Below, in pieces: positions 25,690 to 35,300 of a DNA stretch of 64,000 bases. Source of the stretch: an uncultured Oscillospiraceae bacterium. GTDB taxonomy: Bacteria; Bacillota; Clostridia; Oscillospirales; Ruminococcaceae. Numbering within the stretch: position 1 is the first letter of the stretch; each line of letters begins with the position of its first letter. Both the position numbers and the translations under genes were made by a program. The stretch spans positions 9,119-73,118 of the forward strand of contig CAJTTH010000009.1 in NCBI GenBank assembly GCA_910579125.1, in the 5' to 3' direction. The notes under the pieces are model-generated. The model was given only the letters and a program-made list of their open reading frames with translations. It did not search any database and was not told the DNA's origin.

Positions 25690-27087
25690 TCAGAGCGGAA
25701 CAGCCGCCAGCTTGTCATCGACGATAGTCACCTTTGACCGTGTAAGCGTCTCAGTGATGTCCAGTGTCAAAAAGTTTACACAGAACTTTACGCCCGGGAA
25801 GATCGTTCCTGTAACGCGCGCGCTCAGGTAATCCTTGTTCTTGATATCCTCGTCGAGCTTGTCGATCAGCGCTTGAATTTCATTCCTCCGCATAGAGTGG
25901 AACAGCTTGTTCTGCGTTTCCGTTCTGTAAGCGCGCTGCTGCTGCTCCGTAAGAGCGCCGCCCTGTGCTAGCTTGCGCTGCTTCAGAAACGCAAGATTTT
26001 TTACCGCCAGATCGAATATACGGATAGACTCCTTCAGATCCGCCTCAGCCTCGCGCCGTCTCGCGAACAACACCGAACCGTCGCCGATATAGACCTCGGT
26101 CGCGGTGTACTTCTCCGAGCCTATAATACCCGCGTTCACGTCATGCATAGACGTTACGCGTCCGCCTGTGATAACGCCGTGCGTCCCCTTTGCGGTGACC
26201 GCGCCGTAGCAGAACACGTTGCAGAACGCAAATTGCTTTGACGTAATATCACCCTTGACAAAAATCTCTGCGTTCTCGCAGAAACCCACATCCGCATTGC
26301 CGTCGCAGTTTAGCTTGGAATTTATGCAGCCGCCGACGATAGTGACATTACCGCCTGCGGTTATCTCGCCGCCGAACACTGAGCCGTCGATCTTCACGTT
26401 TTTTCCCGCGTTGACGGAAAAGCCCTCCATTACGTTACCTTTTATGTGAACGTCTCCGAAAAAGCTGATATTGCCGACCGACAAATCAAGGTCGGTTTTT
26501 ATCGTCACCGCGTCCTCCACCTGAAAGCTGCCGTTGCCGAATACAATATGTCCGTCGCACGCCGCTACGACCTTGGTTCCGTCAGTGGTCACAAGCGTAT
26601 TTTTGCCGAGCGAGACCTTTGTCGGATCTCCCGGCTCTGCAGGGATGGGCTTCCCGAAAATATTCATTCCGGGAGTACCCTCCTCGGGCAATATGATATC
26701 GGCGATTATCTCATTCTTGTGAATGGGAACGATCGCGTTCAGCTCGCGGTAGTCGGTAATGCCGAACTCGTTTTGACGCGGCTTGAGCTTATGCTCCTTG
26801 TCAAAGCGGAAGTTCATATAACCGTTTTTACCCTTTTTCGGCGGTGTCGCCGTAGCAATACACACATTAAGCTCGTACACCTTTTCCTTGACAACACGCT
26901 TGATGTTGTCCACGTCCAGACCCGTCACGATACCCAGCCGAGCAATCTCTCCCGTGACCTGCTCGTATACGACGTCCGCCCCTCCGTTCTGAGGGGAATG
27001 AAGTATCATATTCGCAACTCTTCCGTCGCTGTCACAGTTTATCTCGATCCGTCCGTCTATCTTCAGGAACTGTTCATTTTCAGCCAT
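25690..27087 (-). CDS. FapA-family protein (DUF342)
   Basis: This 465-residue protein has an N-terminal region of about 150 residues with the conserved F-G-K-P-I-P-A-E-P-G-D-P motif, then a right-handed beta-helix of short glycine-rich turns (about 170-330; V-G-N-I-S-F-F-G-D-V-H-I-K-G-N-V, K-N-V-K-I-D-G-S-V-F-G-G-E-I), a coiled-coil helical hairpin (about 345-410) and a short C-terminal strand region. This is the FapA/DUF342 layout found widely in Firmicutes. The function is poorly understood, with a proposed link to cell envelope or signalling. It stands alone between two HAD/NlpC genes. Confidence 0.9.
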   Translation of the reverse strand: MAENEQFLKIDGRIEINCDSDGRVANMILHSPQNGGADVVYEQVTGEIARLGIVTGLDVDNIKRVVKEKVYELNVCIATATPPKKGKNGYMNFRFDKEHKLKPRQNEFGITDYRELNAIVPIHKNEIIADIILPEEGTPGMNIFGKPIPAEPGDPTKVSLGKNTLVTTDGTKVVAACDGHIVFGNGSFQVEDAVTIKTDLDLSVGNISFFGDVHIKGNVMEGFSVNAGKNVKIDGSVFGGEITAGGNVTIVGGCINSKLNCDGNADVGFCENAEIFVKGDITSKQFAFCNVFCYGAVTAKGTHGVITGGRVTSMHDVNAGIIGSEKYTATEVYIGDGSVLFARRREAEADLKESIRIFDLAVKNLAFLKQRKLAQGGALTEQQQRAYRTETQNKLFHSMRRNEIQALIDKLDEDIKNKDYLSARVTGTIFPGVKFCVNFLTLDITETLTRSKVTIVDDKLAAVPL

Positions 27088-27197
27088 AAAAGTCCCTCCT
27101 TAATCTGCAAGGCAAATGCCGCGCCCTTTTCCCCTGCGTTCCGGCAGCCTGTGCTTATTATAACGCCGCATACCGTAAGCCGATAAACAACGCTTTT

Positions 27198-27887
27198 TCA
27201 CATTACATTCAAAATCGTCGGTGTGCAGCCACAACCATTGATATCTTCAACCAACCCGATAACGTCCTCCAACGACTGCACGTCCGCGTATATCAGCCGT
27301 GAAAGCTCTTCGTCAGGGGGCGTAAGATCGGGCACCATGACCGTTACACAGCCCGCTGCCGCTGCCGACTTCACACCGTTCGGGGAATCCTCAAGCGCCA
27401 TACATTCGCAAGATGCGAGACCAAGCTCGTTCGCCGCGTACAGGTAAATGTCAGGCTTGGGCTTGCCCTCCTCGACCATAGTCGCGCAGACTATCCTGTC
27501 AAAGCAGCCGAATATCCCCGTTCTTGTGAGATAATCCTTTGTCCGCTCGAAGTCCGTAGCCGTGGCTATCGCTGCGGGAAGTCCGCTGTTGTTCAGAAAC
27601 TTGAGAAGCTCCCTTGCTCCGCGTTTCAGCTCAAGCGGGTGTTTGGCGAGATACGCGTTCATAAGCTCCATTCTCCTTGAACGTATCTTCAGATAGTCGA
27701 ACTCCGCGCCGAACAGTCCCTGCAAAAACGGTATTGCGAACTTCCTGTGCAGCGAGCGTATTGTCAGCGCGTGCTCCCGTTCCATCGGAAAGCCCGCCTC
27801 GTTTGCAGCCTGTACCCAGAACTGCACCAACAGCTTTTCCGTATCGAGCAGCAGCCCGTCCATATCAAATATAACAGCTTTAACCAT
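27198..27887 (-). CDS. HAD-superfamily phosphatase, beta-phosphoglucomutase-like subfamily
   Basis: This 229-residue protein begins M-V-K-A-V-I-F-D-M-D-G-L-L-L-D-T-E, the HAD subfamily I motif I with catalytic Asp8 and Asp10. An all-helical cap follows, then motif II A-T-A-T-D-F, motif III K-P-K-P-D-I and motif IV E-D-S-P-N-G-V. These mark a beta-phosphoglucomutase or phosphatase with a sugar-phosphate substrate. The start at 27887 has a GAGGACAGGG site, and the seven extra codons to 27908 have none. Confidence 0.92.
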   Translation of the reverse strand: MVKAVIFDMDGLLLDTEKLLVQFWVQAANEAGFPMEREHALTIRSLHRKFAIPFLQGLFGAEFDYLKIRSRRMELMNAYLAKHPLELKRGARELLKFLNNSGLPAAIATATDFERTKDYLTRTGIFGCFDRIVCATMVEEGKPKPDIYLYAANELGLASCECMALEDSPNGVKSAAAAGCVTVMVPDLTPPDEELSRLIYADVQSLEDVIGLVEDINGCGCTPTILNVM

Positions 27888-28025
27888 AGCCCTGTCCTCA
27901 TAATACAAAATACTAATTCACTTTATATTATATCATACTTGCATAAAAAAGTCAATATTTCCCTTATATAATTTATACAATTTTTCTCGTTCTATAAAAA
28001 TATATAAATTTTTTTGCAAAAACAC

Positions 28026-28054
28026 TTGAAATTTCTGTAATATTGTGTTATAAT
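28026..28054 (+). promoter_or_regulatory. Sigma-A promoter of secG
   Basis: TTGAAA (28026-28031) and TATAAT (28049-28054) are spaced by 17 bases, 47 bases before the ATG at 28101. Confidence 0.85.
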
Positions 28055-28100
28055 TGGAAGGTATGGTATTGTAACATTATTTTTGGAGGAAGTTCACGAA

Positions 28101-28583
28101 ATGGGAGTTTTTGAAATTATAAGCGCGATCGTTCTGATCCTCGCTTGTGTATTTATAGTTATCGTAGTTCTTATGAAGGATACCAAGACGCAGATGTCGC
28201 AGTCTATCTCCGGTTCGTCCTCGGACAGCTACTATCAGAAAAACGCGGGGCGCACCAAGGAGGCCATGCTTAATAAGGCGACCATAGTCGCTGCGATCAT
28301 ATTTTTTGTGCTTGCGCTTGCGGTAAATATTATCAACGTTTACTGGGGCGGCAGCAGCGACAACAATTCGTCAAGCAATTCGAGTTCGTCGGCGGTTGTG
28401 AGCGACAGCAATTCCGAAAGCAGCTCGGACAGCAACAGCGATAGCTCCGACAGCGGAAGCGACAGTTCCGAGGAGGGCAATTCGGACAGCGACAGCAGTT
28501 CTGACGGCGGTTCGTCAAGCGACAGCAATTCCGACAGCGTCTCGGACAGCGGAAGTTCCTCGGGCGACAGCACCGCTCAATAA
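28101..28583 (+). CDS. secG: SecG translocase subunit with long Ser/Asp-rich tail
   Basis: The first 82 residues are an ordinary SecG: two membrane segments (about 5-24 and 60-82) joined by the cytoplasmic loop with the family pattern L-M-K-D-T-K and M-S-Q-S-I-S-G. SecG assists SecYEG in protein export. Usual SecG proteins end here at 75-85 residues. This one continues for 78 residues of nearly pure Ser, Asp, Asn, Gly and Glu with many S-D repeats, on the extracytoplasmic side if topology is normal. The ATG at 28101 has GGAGGAAG seven bases before it. Codons are varied (AGC, TCC, TCG), so the tail is not simple DNA slippage. RNase R follows, as in many Firmicutes. Confidence 0.92.
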   Translation: MGVFEIISAIVLILACVFIVIVVLMKDTKTQMSQSISGSSSDSYYQKNAGRTKEAMLNKATIVAAIIFFVLALAVNIINVYWGGSSDNNSSSNSSSSAVVSDSNSESSSDSNSDSSDSGSDSSEEGNSDSDSSSDGGSSSDSNSDSVSDSGSSSGDSTAQ

Positions 28584-28594
28584 AAACAAACGAC

Positions 28595-28616
28595 GGGCAG
28601 TCTATCAAGGCTGCCC
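28595..28616 (+). terminator. Hairpin after secG
   Basis: The stem GGGCAGTCT / AGGCTGCCC with one wobble and a four-base loop is followed by TTTCGGGTATTTT. It may be a weak terminator or attenuator before the RNase R gene. Confidence 0.7.
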
Positions 28617-28680
28617 TTTCGGGTATTTTGCATATTTTATGTTTTATTTCTAATGAATCTTTAAAAGAAAGGATTTGCTT

Positions 28681-30789
28681 ATGAACAAGCTTAAGACCAG
28701 CATTTTAACGGCTTTGTACAAGTCGGACGACGGGCTTACCGAAAAGGAGCTGATAAAGACGCTCGACTTGCCGAAAAAGCTCGCCAAAAAGCTCTCGGAC
28801 GACCTTTCGGGCATGAAGAAATTCGGCGACGTCACAAACAAAAAGGGAGTGTGGCGGCTGAAAAACGCGGGCGACTACCTTACCGCCGTGATAACGCGCG
28901 TTACGCCGAAGTCTGGCTTTATGACCGCACAGGGCGAGTTTCCCGTAGAGTTTTTCGTGCGCGGACGTGATATGTGCGGCGCGATACCGGGCGACGTGGT
29001 TCTCGCGAAAAAGACCGCCGACCCCGACGGCGACCGCAGCGCCGAGGCTGTTGTCCTCGCGGTTCTCGAGGAGAGTAATATGCTGTTGACGGGTGTTATC
29101 GTCGCGGAGGGCAACCGCCTTATGGTGCTCCCTGACAAGCTGTGCGACGAGCCGCTTTACATTGCCAAAGCGGGCGCGAACCCGCTTCACGTCGGCGATA
29201 AGGTCGCATTCACGATAAAGAAGCGCGGCGAACGGCATTTCGATCACACCGTCGCTATCGCGGAGGGCTTCGGCTCTGCTGATAGCGCAAAGGCAGGCGC
29301 GGAGGCGTATATGCTCGTCAACAATCTGCATATCGAATTCCCCGACGAGGTGCTGCACGAGGCGGCAAAGCTCGATATCGACGAGCCCGACGCGGACGAA
29401 GTGAGCCGCCGTCTCGATCTGCGCGGCGAGCCTATCTTCACGATCGACGGCGCGGACACCAAGGATATCGACGACGCGATCTCCATCGCGCGCATCGACG
29501 GCGGATACAAGCTCGGCGTGCATATTGCGGACGTTTCGCATTACGTTAAAAAGGGTTCGGCGCTCGACGAGGAGGCATTCACGCGCGGAACATCGATCTA
29601 CTACGCGGACAAGGTCGTTCCCATGCTCCCAAAGGAGCTTTCCAACGGGATATGCTCGCTCAACCCGAACGTTGACAGGCTTGCATTTTCCTGTTTGATG
29701 AACGTATCGGCGGACGGCAAGCTGCTTAATTACCGTTTCGAGAAAACGGTAATCAGGAGCCGCGTAAAGGGCGTTTACTCCGAGGTCAACAAGATTCTCG
29801 ACAATACGGCAAACGATGAAATTAAGGCGAAATACGACCGCGTTATCGACCGCATACCGATAATGCGCGAGCTTGCGGAGATACTCGAGAAGAACCGCGT
29901 AAACTGCGGCGCGCCCGAGATTGACACCGTCGAAGCGAAGATAATCACCGATGAAAACGGCGTCTGCGTTGACGTAAAGCCCCGCGAACGCGGTGTTGCC
30001 GAGCGCATAATCGAGGAGTTTATGCTTATGGCGAACAACGCTGCGGCTGCTCTCGCGATGAAAGAGAAATTCCCGTTCGTGTACCGCGTTCACGAAGCGC
30101 CCGCCGCTGAAAAGCTGCTCACACTCGGCGATACGCTGACAGCGTTGGGCGTAAATCCCGAGGGCATTTCCGAGCGCTCCACCGCCGCCGACCTCGCCAA
30201 AGTCATCCGCGACAGCAAGGACAGCGACAAGTATACCGTGATAAACCGCATTGTGCTGCGGACTATGATGAAAGCGAAGTACTCCGACGAGCCGCTTGGG
30301 CACTACGGACTTGTAATGCCCGAGTACGCGCACTTCACCTCGCCGATACGCCGATACGCCGACCTGTCGATACACCGCATACTCACCGACTATGTGTACG
30401 CGCTTTCGACCGAAAAGCTCACGAAGAAGTACAGGAAATTCGCTGCCGAGGCGGCAATGCAGGCGAGCAACACTGAGCTTTCCGCCGTCCGCTGCGAACG
30501 CGAGTGCGAAAATTTCTACATGGCTGAGTATATGAAAAAACATGTTGGCGAGGAATTTGACGGCTTCATTTCGGGAGTTTCGCCGAGCGGGATTTTCGTT
30601 GCGCTGTCTAACACCGTTGAGGGTATGATATCCGTTTCGCGGCTGCCGTTCGGCGAGTACGAGGTGCAGCACGGCGTTATCCTCACGGGCGCGGCAAACG
30701 GAAGGACGTTCACCGTTGGCGAACAGATCAAGGTCAAATGCATATCCGTCAATGTAAACGGCGGGTTTATAGATTTCGATTTCGCTTAA
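28681..30789 (+). CDS. rnr: Ribonuclease R
   Basis: This 702-residue 3'-to-5' exoribonuclease degrades structured RNA. After a winged-helix-like start (about 1-60) come cold-shock-type RNA-binding parts (about 65-220), the RNB catalytic core beginning E-P-I-F-T-I-D-G-A-D-T-K-D-I-D-D with its four Asp metal ligands, the R-R-Y-A-D-L-S-I-H-R signature, and a C-terminal S1 domain. The start is the ATG at 28681 with GAAAGGA upstream. A TTG-ATG extension is not needed. In many Firmicutes smpB and tmRNA follow; here a terminator follows instead. Confidence 0.97.
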   Translation: MNKLKTSILTALYKSDDGLTEKELIKTLDLPKKLAKKLSDDLSGMKKFGDVTNKKGVWRLKNAGDYLTAVITRVTPKSGFMTAQGEFPVEFFVRGRDMCGAIPGDVVLAKKTADPDGDRSAEAVVLAVLEESNMLLTGVIVAEGNRLMVLPDKLCDEPLYIAKAGANPLHVGDKVAFTIKKRGERHFDHTVAIAEGFGSADSAKAGAEAYMLVNNLHIEFPDEVLHEAAKLDIDEPDADEVSRRLDLRGEPIFTIDGADTKDIDDAISIARIDGGYKLGVHIADVSHYVKKGSALDEEAFTRGTSIYYADKVVPMLPKELSNGICSLNPNVDRLAFSCLMNVSADGKLLNYRFEKTVIRSRVKGVYSEVNKILDNTANDEIKAKYDRVIDRIPIMRELAEILEKNRVNCGAPEIDTVEAKIITDENGVCVDVKPRERGVAERIIEEFMLMANNAAAALAMKEKFPFVYRVHEAPAAEKLLTLGDTLTALGVNPEGISERSTAADLAKVIRDSKDSDKYTVINRIVLRTMMKAKYSDEPLGHYGLVMPEYAHFTSPIRRYADLSIHRILTDYVYALSTEKLTKKYRKFAAEAAMQASNTELSAVRCERECENFYMAEYMKKHVGEEFDGFISGVSPSGIFVALSNTVEGMISVSRLPFGEYEVQHGVILTGAANGRTFTVGEQIKVKCISVNVNGGFIDFDFA

Positions 30790-30807
30790 ATTCCGCTTAA
30801 TTCACAA

Positions 30808-30839
30808 AAAACGCCGTATCAAACACGATACGGCGTTTT
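30808..30839. terminator. Bidirectional terminator between rnr and the HD-GYP gene
   Basis: AAAACGCCGTATC and GATACGGCGTTTT form an exact 13-bp stem with a six-base loop, between convergent genes. Confidence 0.92.
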
Positions 30840-30841
30840 AG

Positions 30842-31903
30842 TTATTCGGTTTCCGATTCCCCGGTTCTACGGCGTTTCTTGACGATATCGTCAACGATAA
30901 GGTTGAACGCTTTGAGCACCTTCGGATTGAACAGCCCGCACTGCCCCTCGTTTATCATCTGTATCGCCGTGTCCGTGTCGAACGCCGCCTTGTACACTCT
31001 CGGCGAAGTAAGCGCGTCGAAAACGTCCGCGACCGCGACTACCTGCGCCCAGATCGACACCTCGTCGCCTTTCAGACCGTCAGGATAGCCGCGCCCGTCC
31101 CAGCGCTCGTGGTGGTGACGGCAGATATCGTAGCTGTAGCGGTACACCTCGTGATCCATGATATCCTCCGGCATCTGCGCAAGGATATCGCAGCCCTTGA
31201 CGGTGTGTATCTTCATGATTTCAAATTCCTCGGGCGTGAGCCGTCCGGGCTTTTTCAGTATGCTGTCGGGTATCGCGATCTTTCCAACGTCGTGAAGAAT
31301 GGACGCTGTGCCTATTTTAGTGATAGTGCTTTTGTCGAGATGATACTCGGGGAACATCTCGCTGACCGTGCTCATCAGCTTTATCGTAACGCTCTTTATG
31401 CGCTTTACGTGCTCGCCCGACTCGCAGTCGCGGAACTCGATGATCGTTGCCAGCGTCTCGACCAGATTATCGTTGATTTTAGATATCTTCTCAACGCTCT
31501 CATGCACCATATCCACAAGCTCGTTTCTGTGACGGTAAAGCTCGATGATATTGCCTATTCTCGCCTTTATAAAGCACATACGGAACGGCTTTGAAATGAT
31601 ATCCACCGCCCCCAGATTATACGCGCCCGTAAGCATTTGCATATTTTCCGCCGCTGTGATGATGAACACGGGAATATGATATATCTTACCCGTTCTGTTC
31701 AGCTCCGAGAGAACGCTCATTCCGTCCATAACGGGCATTATAAGGTCGAGCATTACCGCGATAATGCTGTTGTCCTCGTTGATTATATCCAGCGCCTGCT
31801 GCCCGTTTTCCGCCTCTATTATGTTGTATTCATCCTTGAAAAGCTCCGCGAGAAGGACGCGGTTAATCTCCTGATCATCAACGATCAAAATTGAATTTTT
31901 CAC
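30842..31903 (-). CDS. Response regulator with HD-GYP output domain
   Basis: This 353-residue protein has a receiver domain (1-120) with phospho-acceptor Asp53 in V-M-L-D-L-I-M-P, a helical linker, and an HD-GYP domain (about 145-345) with H-D-V-G-K-I-A-I-P and H-H-E-R-W-D-G-R-G-Y-P. Such proteins hydrolyse cyclic di-GMP when phosphorylated, so it probably lowers c-di-GMP in response to a signal. It starts with GTG preceded by GAAAGGAAG. The Hpt-domain gene lies just upstream in the same direction and may pass phosphate to it. No histidine kinase is encoded nearby. Confidence 0.93.
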   Translation of the reverse strand: MKNSILIVDDQEINRVLLAELFKDEYNIIEAENGQQALDIINEDNSIIAVMLDLIMPVMDGMSVLSELNRTGKIYHIPVFIITAAENMQMLTGAYNLGAVDIISKPFRMCFIKARIGNIIELYRHRNELVDMVHESVEKISKINDNLVETLATIIEFRDCESGEHVKRIKSVTIKLMSTVSEMFPEYHLDKSTITKIGTASILHDVGKIAIPDSILKKPGRLTPEEFEIMKIHTVKGCDILAQMPEDIMDHEVYRYSYDICRHHHERWDGRGYPDGLKGDEVSIWAQVVAVADVFDALTSPRVYKAAFDTDTAIQMINEGQCGLFNPKVLKAFNLIVDDIVKKRRRTGESETE

Positions 31904-31921
31904 ACGACACTTCCTTTCACA

Positions 31922-32272
31922 TCACTCGTACTTCTTAATGCAGTCCAGAAAACTCTGCTGAATTTTCAGCGTTTCTGCAAGCAACTCCGTTGCCTTTTCG
32001 GGCTTGGCGTCGCGAAAAAGGTTTACTATTTCGGTGTAGTTGTTGAAGAGCGGCACAAGCGAAAGATTTCCCACCACGCCCTTTAATGTATGCGCATTTG
32101 ACAGCGCCGTATCGAGGTCACCCGACTGCACATACGGCATAACGGGCGCTTCCTCAACCACCTTCGGCAGCTTTTTCAGCATACGCTCATACAGCTCCGG
32201 TTTGCCCATGCACCTTGTCATTCCGTCATTGGTATCCGCTCCAAGCAATGCGACATCTTCAATTAAACCCAT
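31922..32272 (-). CDS. Histidine phosphotransfer (Hpt) domain protein
   Basis: This 116-residue all-helical protein has the Hpt signature N-A-H61-T-L-K-G-V-V-G-N-L, with His61 as phospho-acceptor, and Lys64 and Gly65 in the usual places. It would relay phosphate between a distant hybrid kinase and a receiver, probably the HD-GYP response regulator encoded 18 bases downstream. An AGGAGAACG site precedes its ATG. Confidence 0.9.
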   Translation of the reverse strand: MGLIEDVALLGADTNDGMTRCMGKPELYERMLKKLPKVVEEAPVMPYVQSGDLDTALSNAHTLKGVVGNLSLVPLFNNYTEIVNLFRDAKPEKATELLAETLKIQQSFLDCIKKYE

Positions 32273-32343
32273 ATTATCGTTCTCCTAAAGAATTTCTTAA
32301 ATTACTTTATACCGCAAACCGCCGTTTTGTGAACGCGGAGAAG

Positions 32344-35300
32344 TTACAGCAGATACGGCAGCATTGTCAGTTCGTCGTAATCGTTTGACAGCCTGAACCC
32401 GCTCTCCGGCAAGTCGCAGCTTGTGTCGCGGAGTATCTTCTCCGCCTCAACGCGCGGACACGAGAATACCAGCTTGTGTCTGAACAGCGAGATAAAGCCT
32501 GTCGCGAGCTGCGCAACGCTTCCCGACACAAACATAAAGTGTACGCCGTACCGCGAGCCTTTTACCAGCGCGCGTTTCAGATCGGCAAGGCAGTCGTCGG
32601 CATGCATTGCCGCCATCATCAGATCACCGCCGAGAACTATCTCAAACGCCGCACTGTGCTTGTCCGCCGCTATATCCGCCGAAAGCTCCTTTACGCGTTT
32701 CTCCGCATCGCTGCTCTCAAGAACCTTTACGCCCTCCAGCGCTCCGCTGCGCGAAAGCTCCGCGTAAACGGGGTTGCTCTTCCATGCGAGGATTTCCGCT
32801 GCGATACCCTGTTCTTTAAGCGATTGCAGCGCCGCCGCGACCATAGCCGCCGCACTGCTCTTTTCACGCTCGGGCGCGATGACCAGCAAATTCTCGCCGA
32901 ACTCCTCGTACAGGCGAACGGGATATTCTGCTCTGAAACGGCACGGCTCGCCGATAAACAGCAAGGTCTCGTCCTTGCCGCGCGCCGCAATAAGACTCGC
33001 GCGCGCCGCACTGCGATCCTCACGCGAAGCACGCAGCTTTCTGTCCGCGAGGAGCGGGTGCTTGTCGACGTACTCGCCATAATTCGCCGAATACTCGCCG
33101 ACAGCGGTAAAGCCTATATCCAAAGGCATCTGCGCCGTAAGAATACGCACCATTGTCAGACCCTCGGTGCTGCCCTCCGCCGCCGTAAACGCGCAGCCGT
33201 CCGGTACTTTTTTAAGCGACTCGATCTCGTTCTCATACAGCTTCACATGGCTGAACATTTCCTTGACGCCGATATCGCAGCCCGCAACAGCCATTCCGCA
33301 GTGAACGGTAACACCTTCGAAGCACGCGGAGCGCTTTCCGTTCTCGAAGAACGCCTCGGCGGTCAACAAGAAGTGAATACCGTATACGCTGCAATTTCTG
33401 AACAGCTTGGAGAGTTTTGTCGTGTAATTTCTGCCGAAATATCTCGGAGCGCCCGCAATGTTTTCCAGTAGCTTTGTAAACTCATTGATAACCACGAAAA
33501 TCCGCGGCATAAGAATGTTCGCGGGAACCGCCGAATATTCCTCCCAGCCGTTCCGATTAAACTCTATAATGCGCTTTTCCAGCTTTGCCGAGATCACGTC
33601 TATAAGGTCAAACGCCGTTTCCTCGTCCGAATCCGTAACGCAGTATTTAACGTGCGGCGCAGGCTTTTGGGAATACTTTGCAAGCTCTCCGTCGCCGCAG
33701 TCGAACAGCCACAGCTCCGCGTCATCGGGGTGCGTGACCGAGATGATCTGCGTGATTATCCTGTCCGTGAGCATTTCCCTGTCGCCGCCGCGGCTGCCGC
33801 AGATAAACGCCACTCCGCCGCCGAGGTCGATATTTACGGGGTCGCTGCCGACGTTCATTCCGATCTTTATTTCCGGGAGCGCACGGCTGCCCTTTGTTCC
33901 CTTTGCGCCTACGGGCGGCTTGTACCCGGTCGCTTTACGCTCCGTTTCGGTATGCAGCGGCTCGGGAGCTGGGCGTTCCGGATCCCTGTGGACTGCCTGA
34001 ACGGGCTCGGTCGTTTCCTCGTGAACGGGCGGCACAAATTCCATGACGTGCGACACCTCCTCGCTAATTTCGTTCACAGGCTGAACCGACTGCACGGGTT
34101 GAACAGGCGGAACGGGCAGCACCGGCTGAACCGTTTCAACAGGCTGAGTGGGCGCTGCAACGGCGACAGCTGCCGCAACGGGCGCGGGCTGAACAGCAGC
34201 GATCTCATGTTCGTGGGCCGCCTGAGCACCCTGTTGACGGCGAAGATCAACGTAAACGCGGCGAATTTCCTCGGGAATATCCGAGGGTGCGGAATACCAG
34301 AACAGGCTCTCACGCTGCTCCTCAAGCCAGAACCCGCCGTTTCTGCTGCGGATAGAGGTCGACATTGCACGCATTTCACGCTCGACGGGAGTTTCATCTG
34401 TGCTCGTTTCGTGGGTGAGCAACACAAGCACACCGTTCTGCGGCGCATTTCTGCACACTGCGGCGGCTTTTTCGATCATATCGCCCATATAGTTCTCGGG
34501 GAAACCGCACAGCACCAGCACGCGCGATACCTTGTCGGGCGTAGGCGAGGACTGCGCCGCCTCCGCGAACTCGTCCAGCTTTGTCTCGGCCTCGCCGAGC
34601 GACTGCGGCACGGTTATAAACGAATTTATTCCTTTGCCTAGCGCGGCGATATTCCCCAGACTATCCGCGCTGAACGTGGACGGCTCACAGAACAGCACAT
34701 TAGTAATGTCCTGACCCGCATACTTTATGAGATTGAGCAGCAGCCGCTGAATACCTCCCATAAGGTACGCGTGGTTGCGCTCGTCGTAGTCGAGATAGAG
34801 CACCCCGCCCTTTTTCGTTGAAATACGGTAGGGAGCGCCGATAGTACGCGCGGCGGCGTTGTATTCGCCGTTTGAAATCGACGAAAGCTCCATTTCCACG
34901 TCCATGGGAACGGTGAGCTTGACGCGGCGCTGTCCGAGACTGATGAAGTCCTTGCTTGGCAGATTTGCCGTACCGGGGCTGTTGAACGCGGACTTATCGA
35001 ATGTGAGGAGCTTCAGATACTCCCTGAAATCGTTTGACTGTATGTAAGCCTTGACATTCTCGTCATGCTTTTCCTTGCGCTCGTTCAGCGCGGCCACGTC
35101 GCTGTCGTACTGACGTTTCGCCTGCACCTTGCTGCCCTCGATGAGCTGGCGCGTCTGCTCGATCTTCTGCTCGTAGAACAGCTTCTGCCCCGTGACCTTT
35201 GTGTACAGTCTTTCGGCGTTGGGGTCGTTGTGGGAATCGAGTTTTATCGTCTGGCGAATACTCTCAAGCTGACCCGCCGACGTCTCAAATGGCGTCGCCG

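Noticed and set aside
28347..28583. The SecG tail as a DNA tandem repeat or CRISPR-like array
   Set aside because: Units differ in length and codon use and there are no regular spacers.
28705..30672. A 655-codon minus-strand frame opposite RNase R
   Set aside because: It is the antisense shadow of rnr, whose RNB and S1 motifs are intact. The frame has no recognisable domain.
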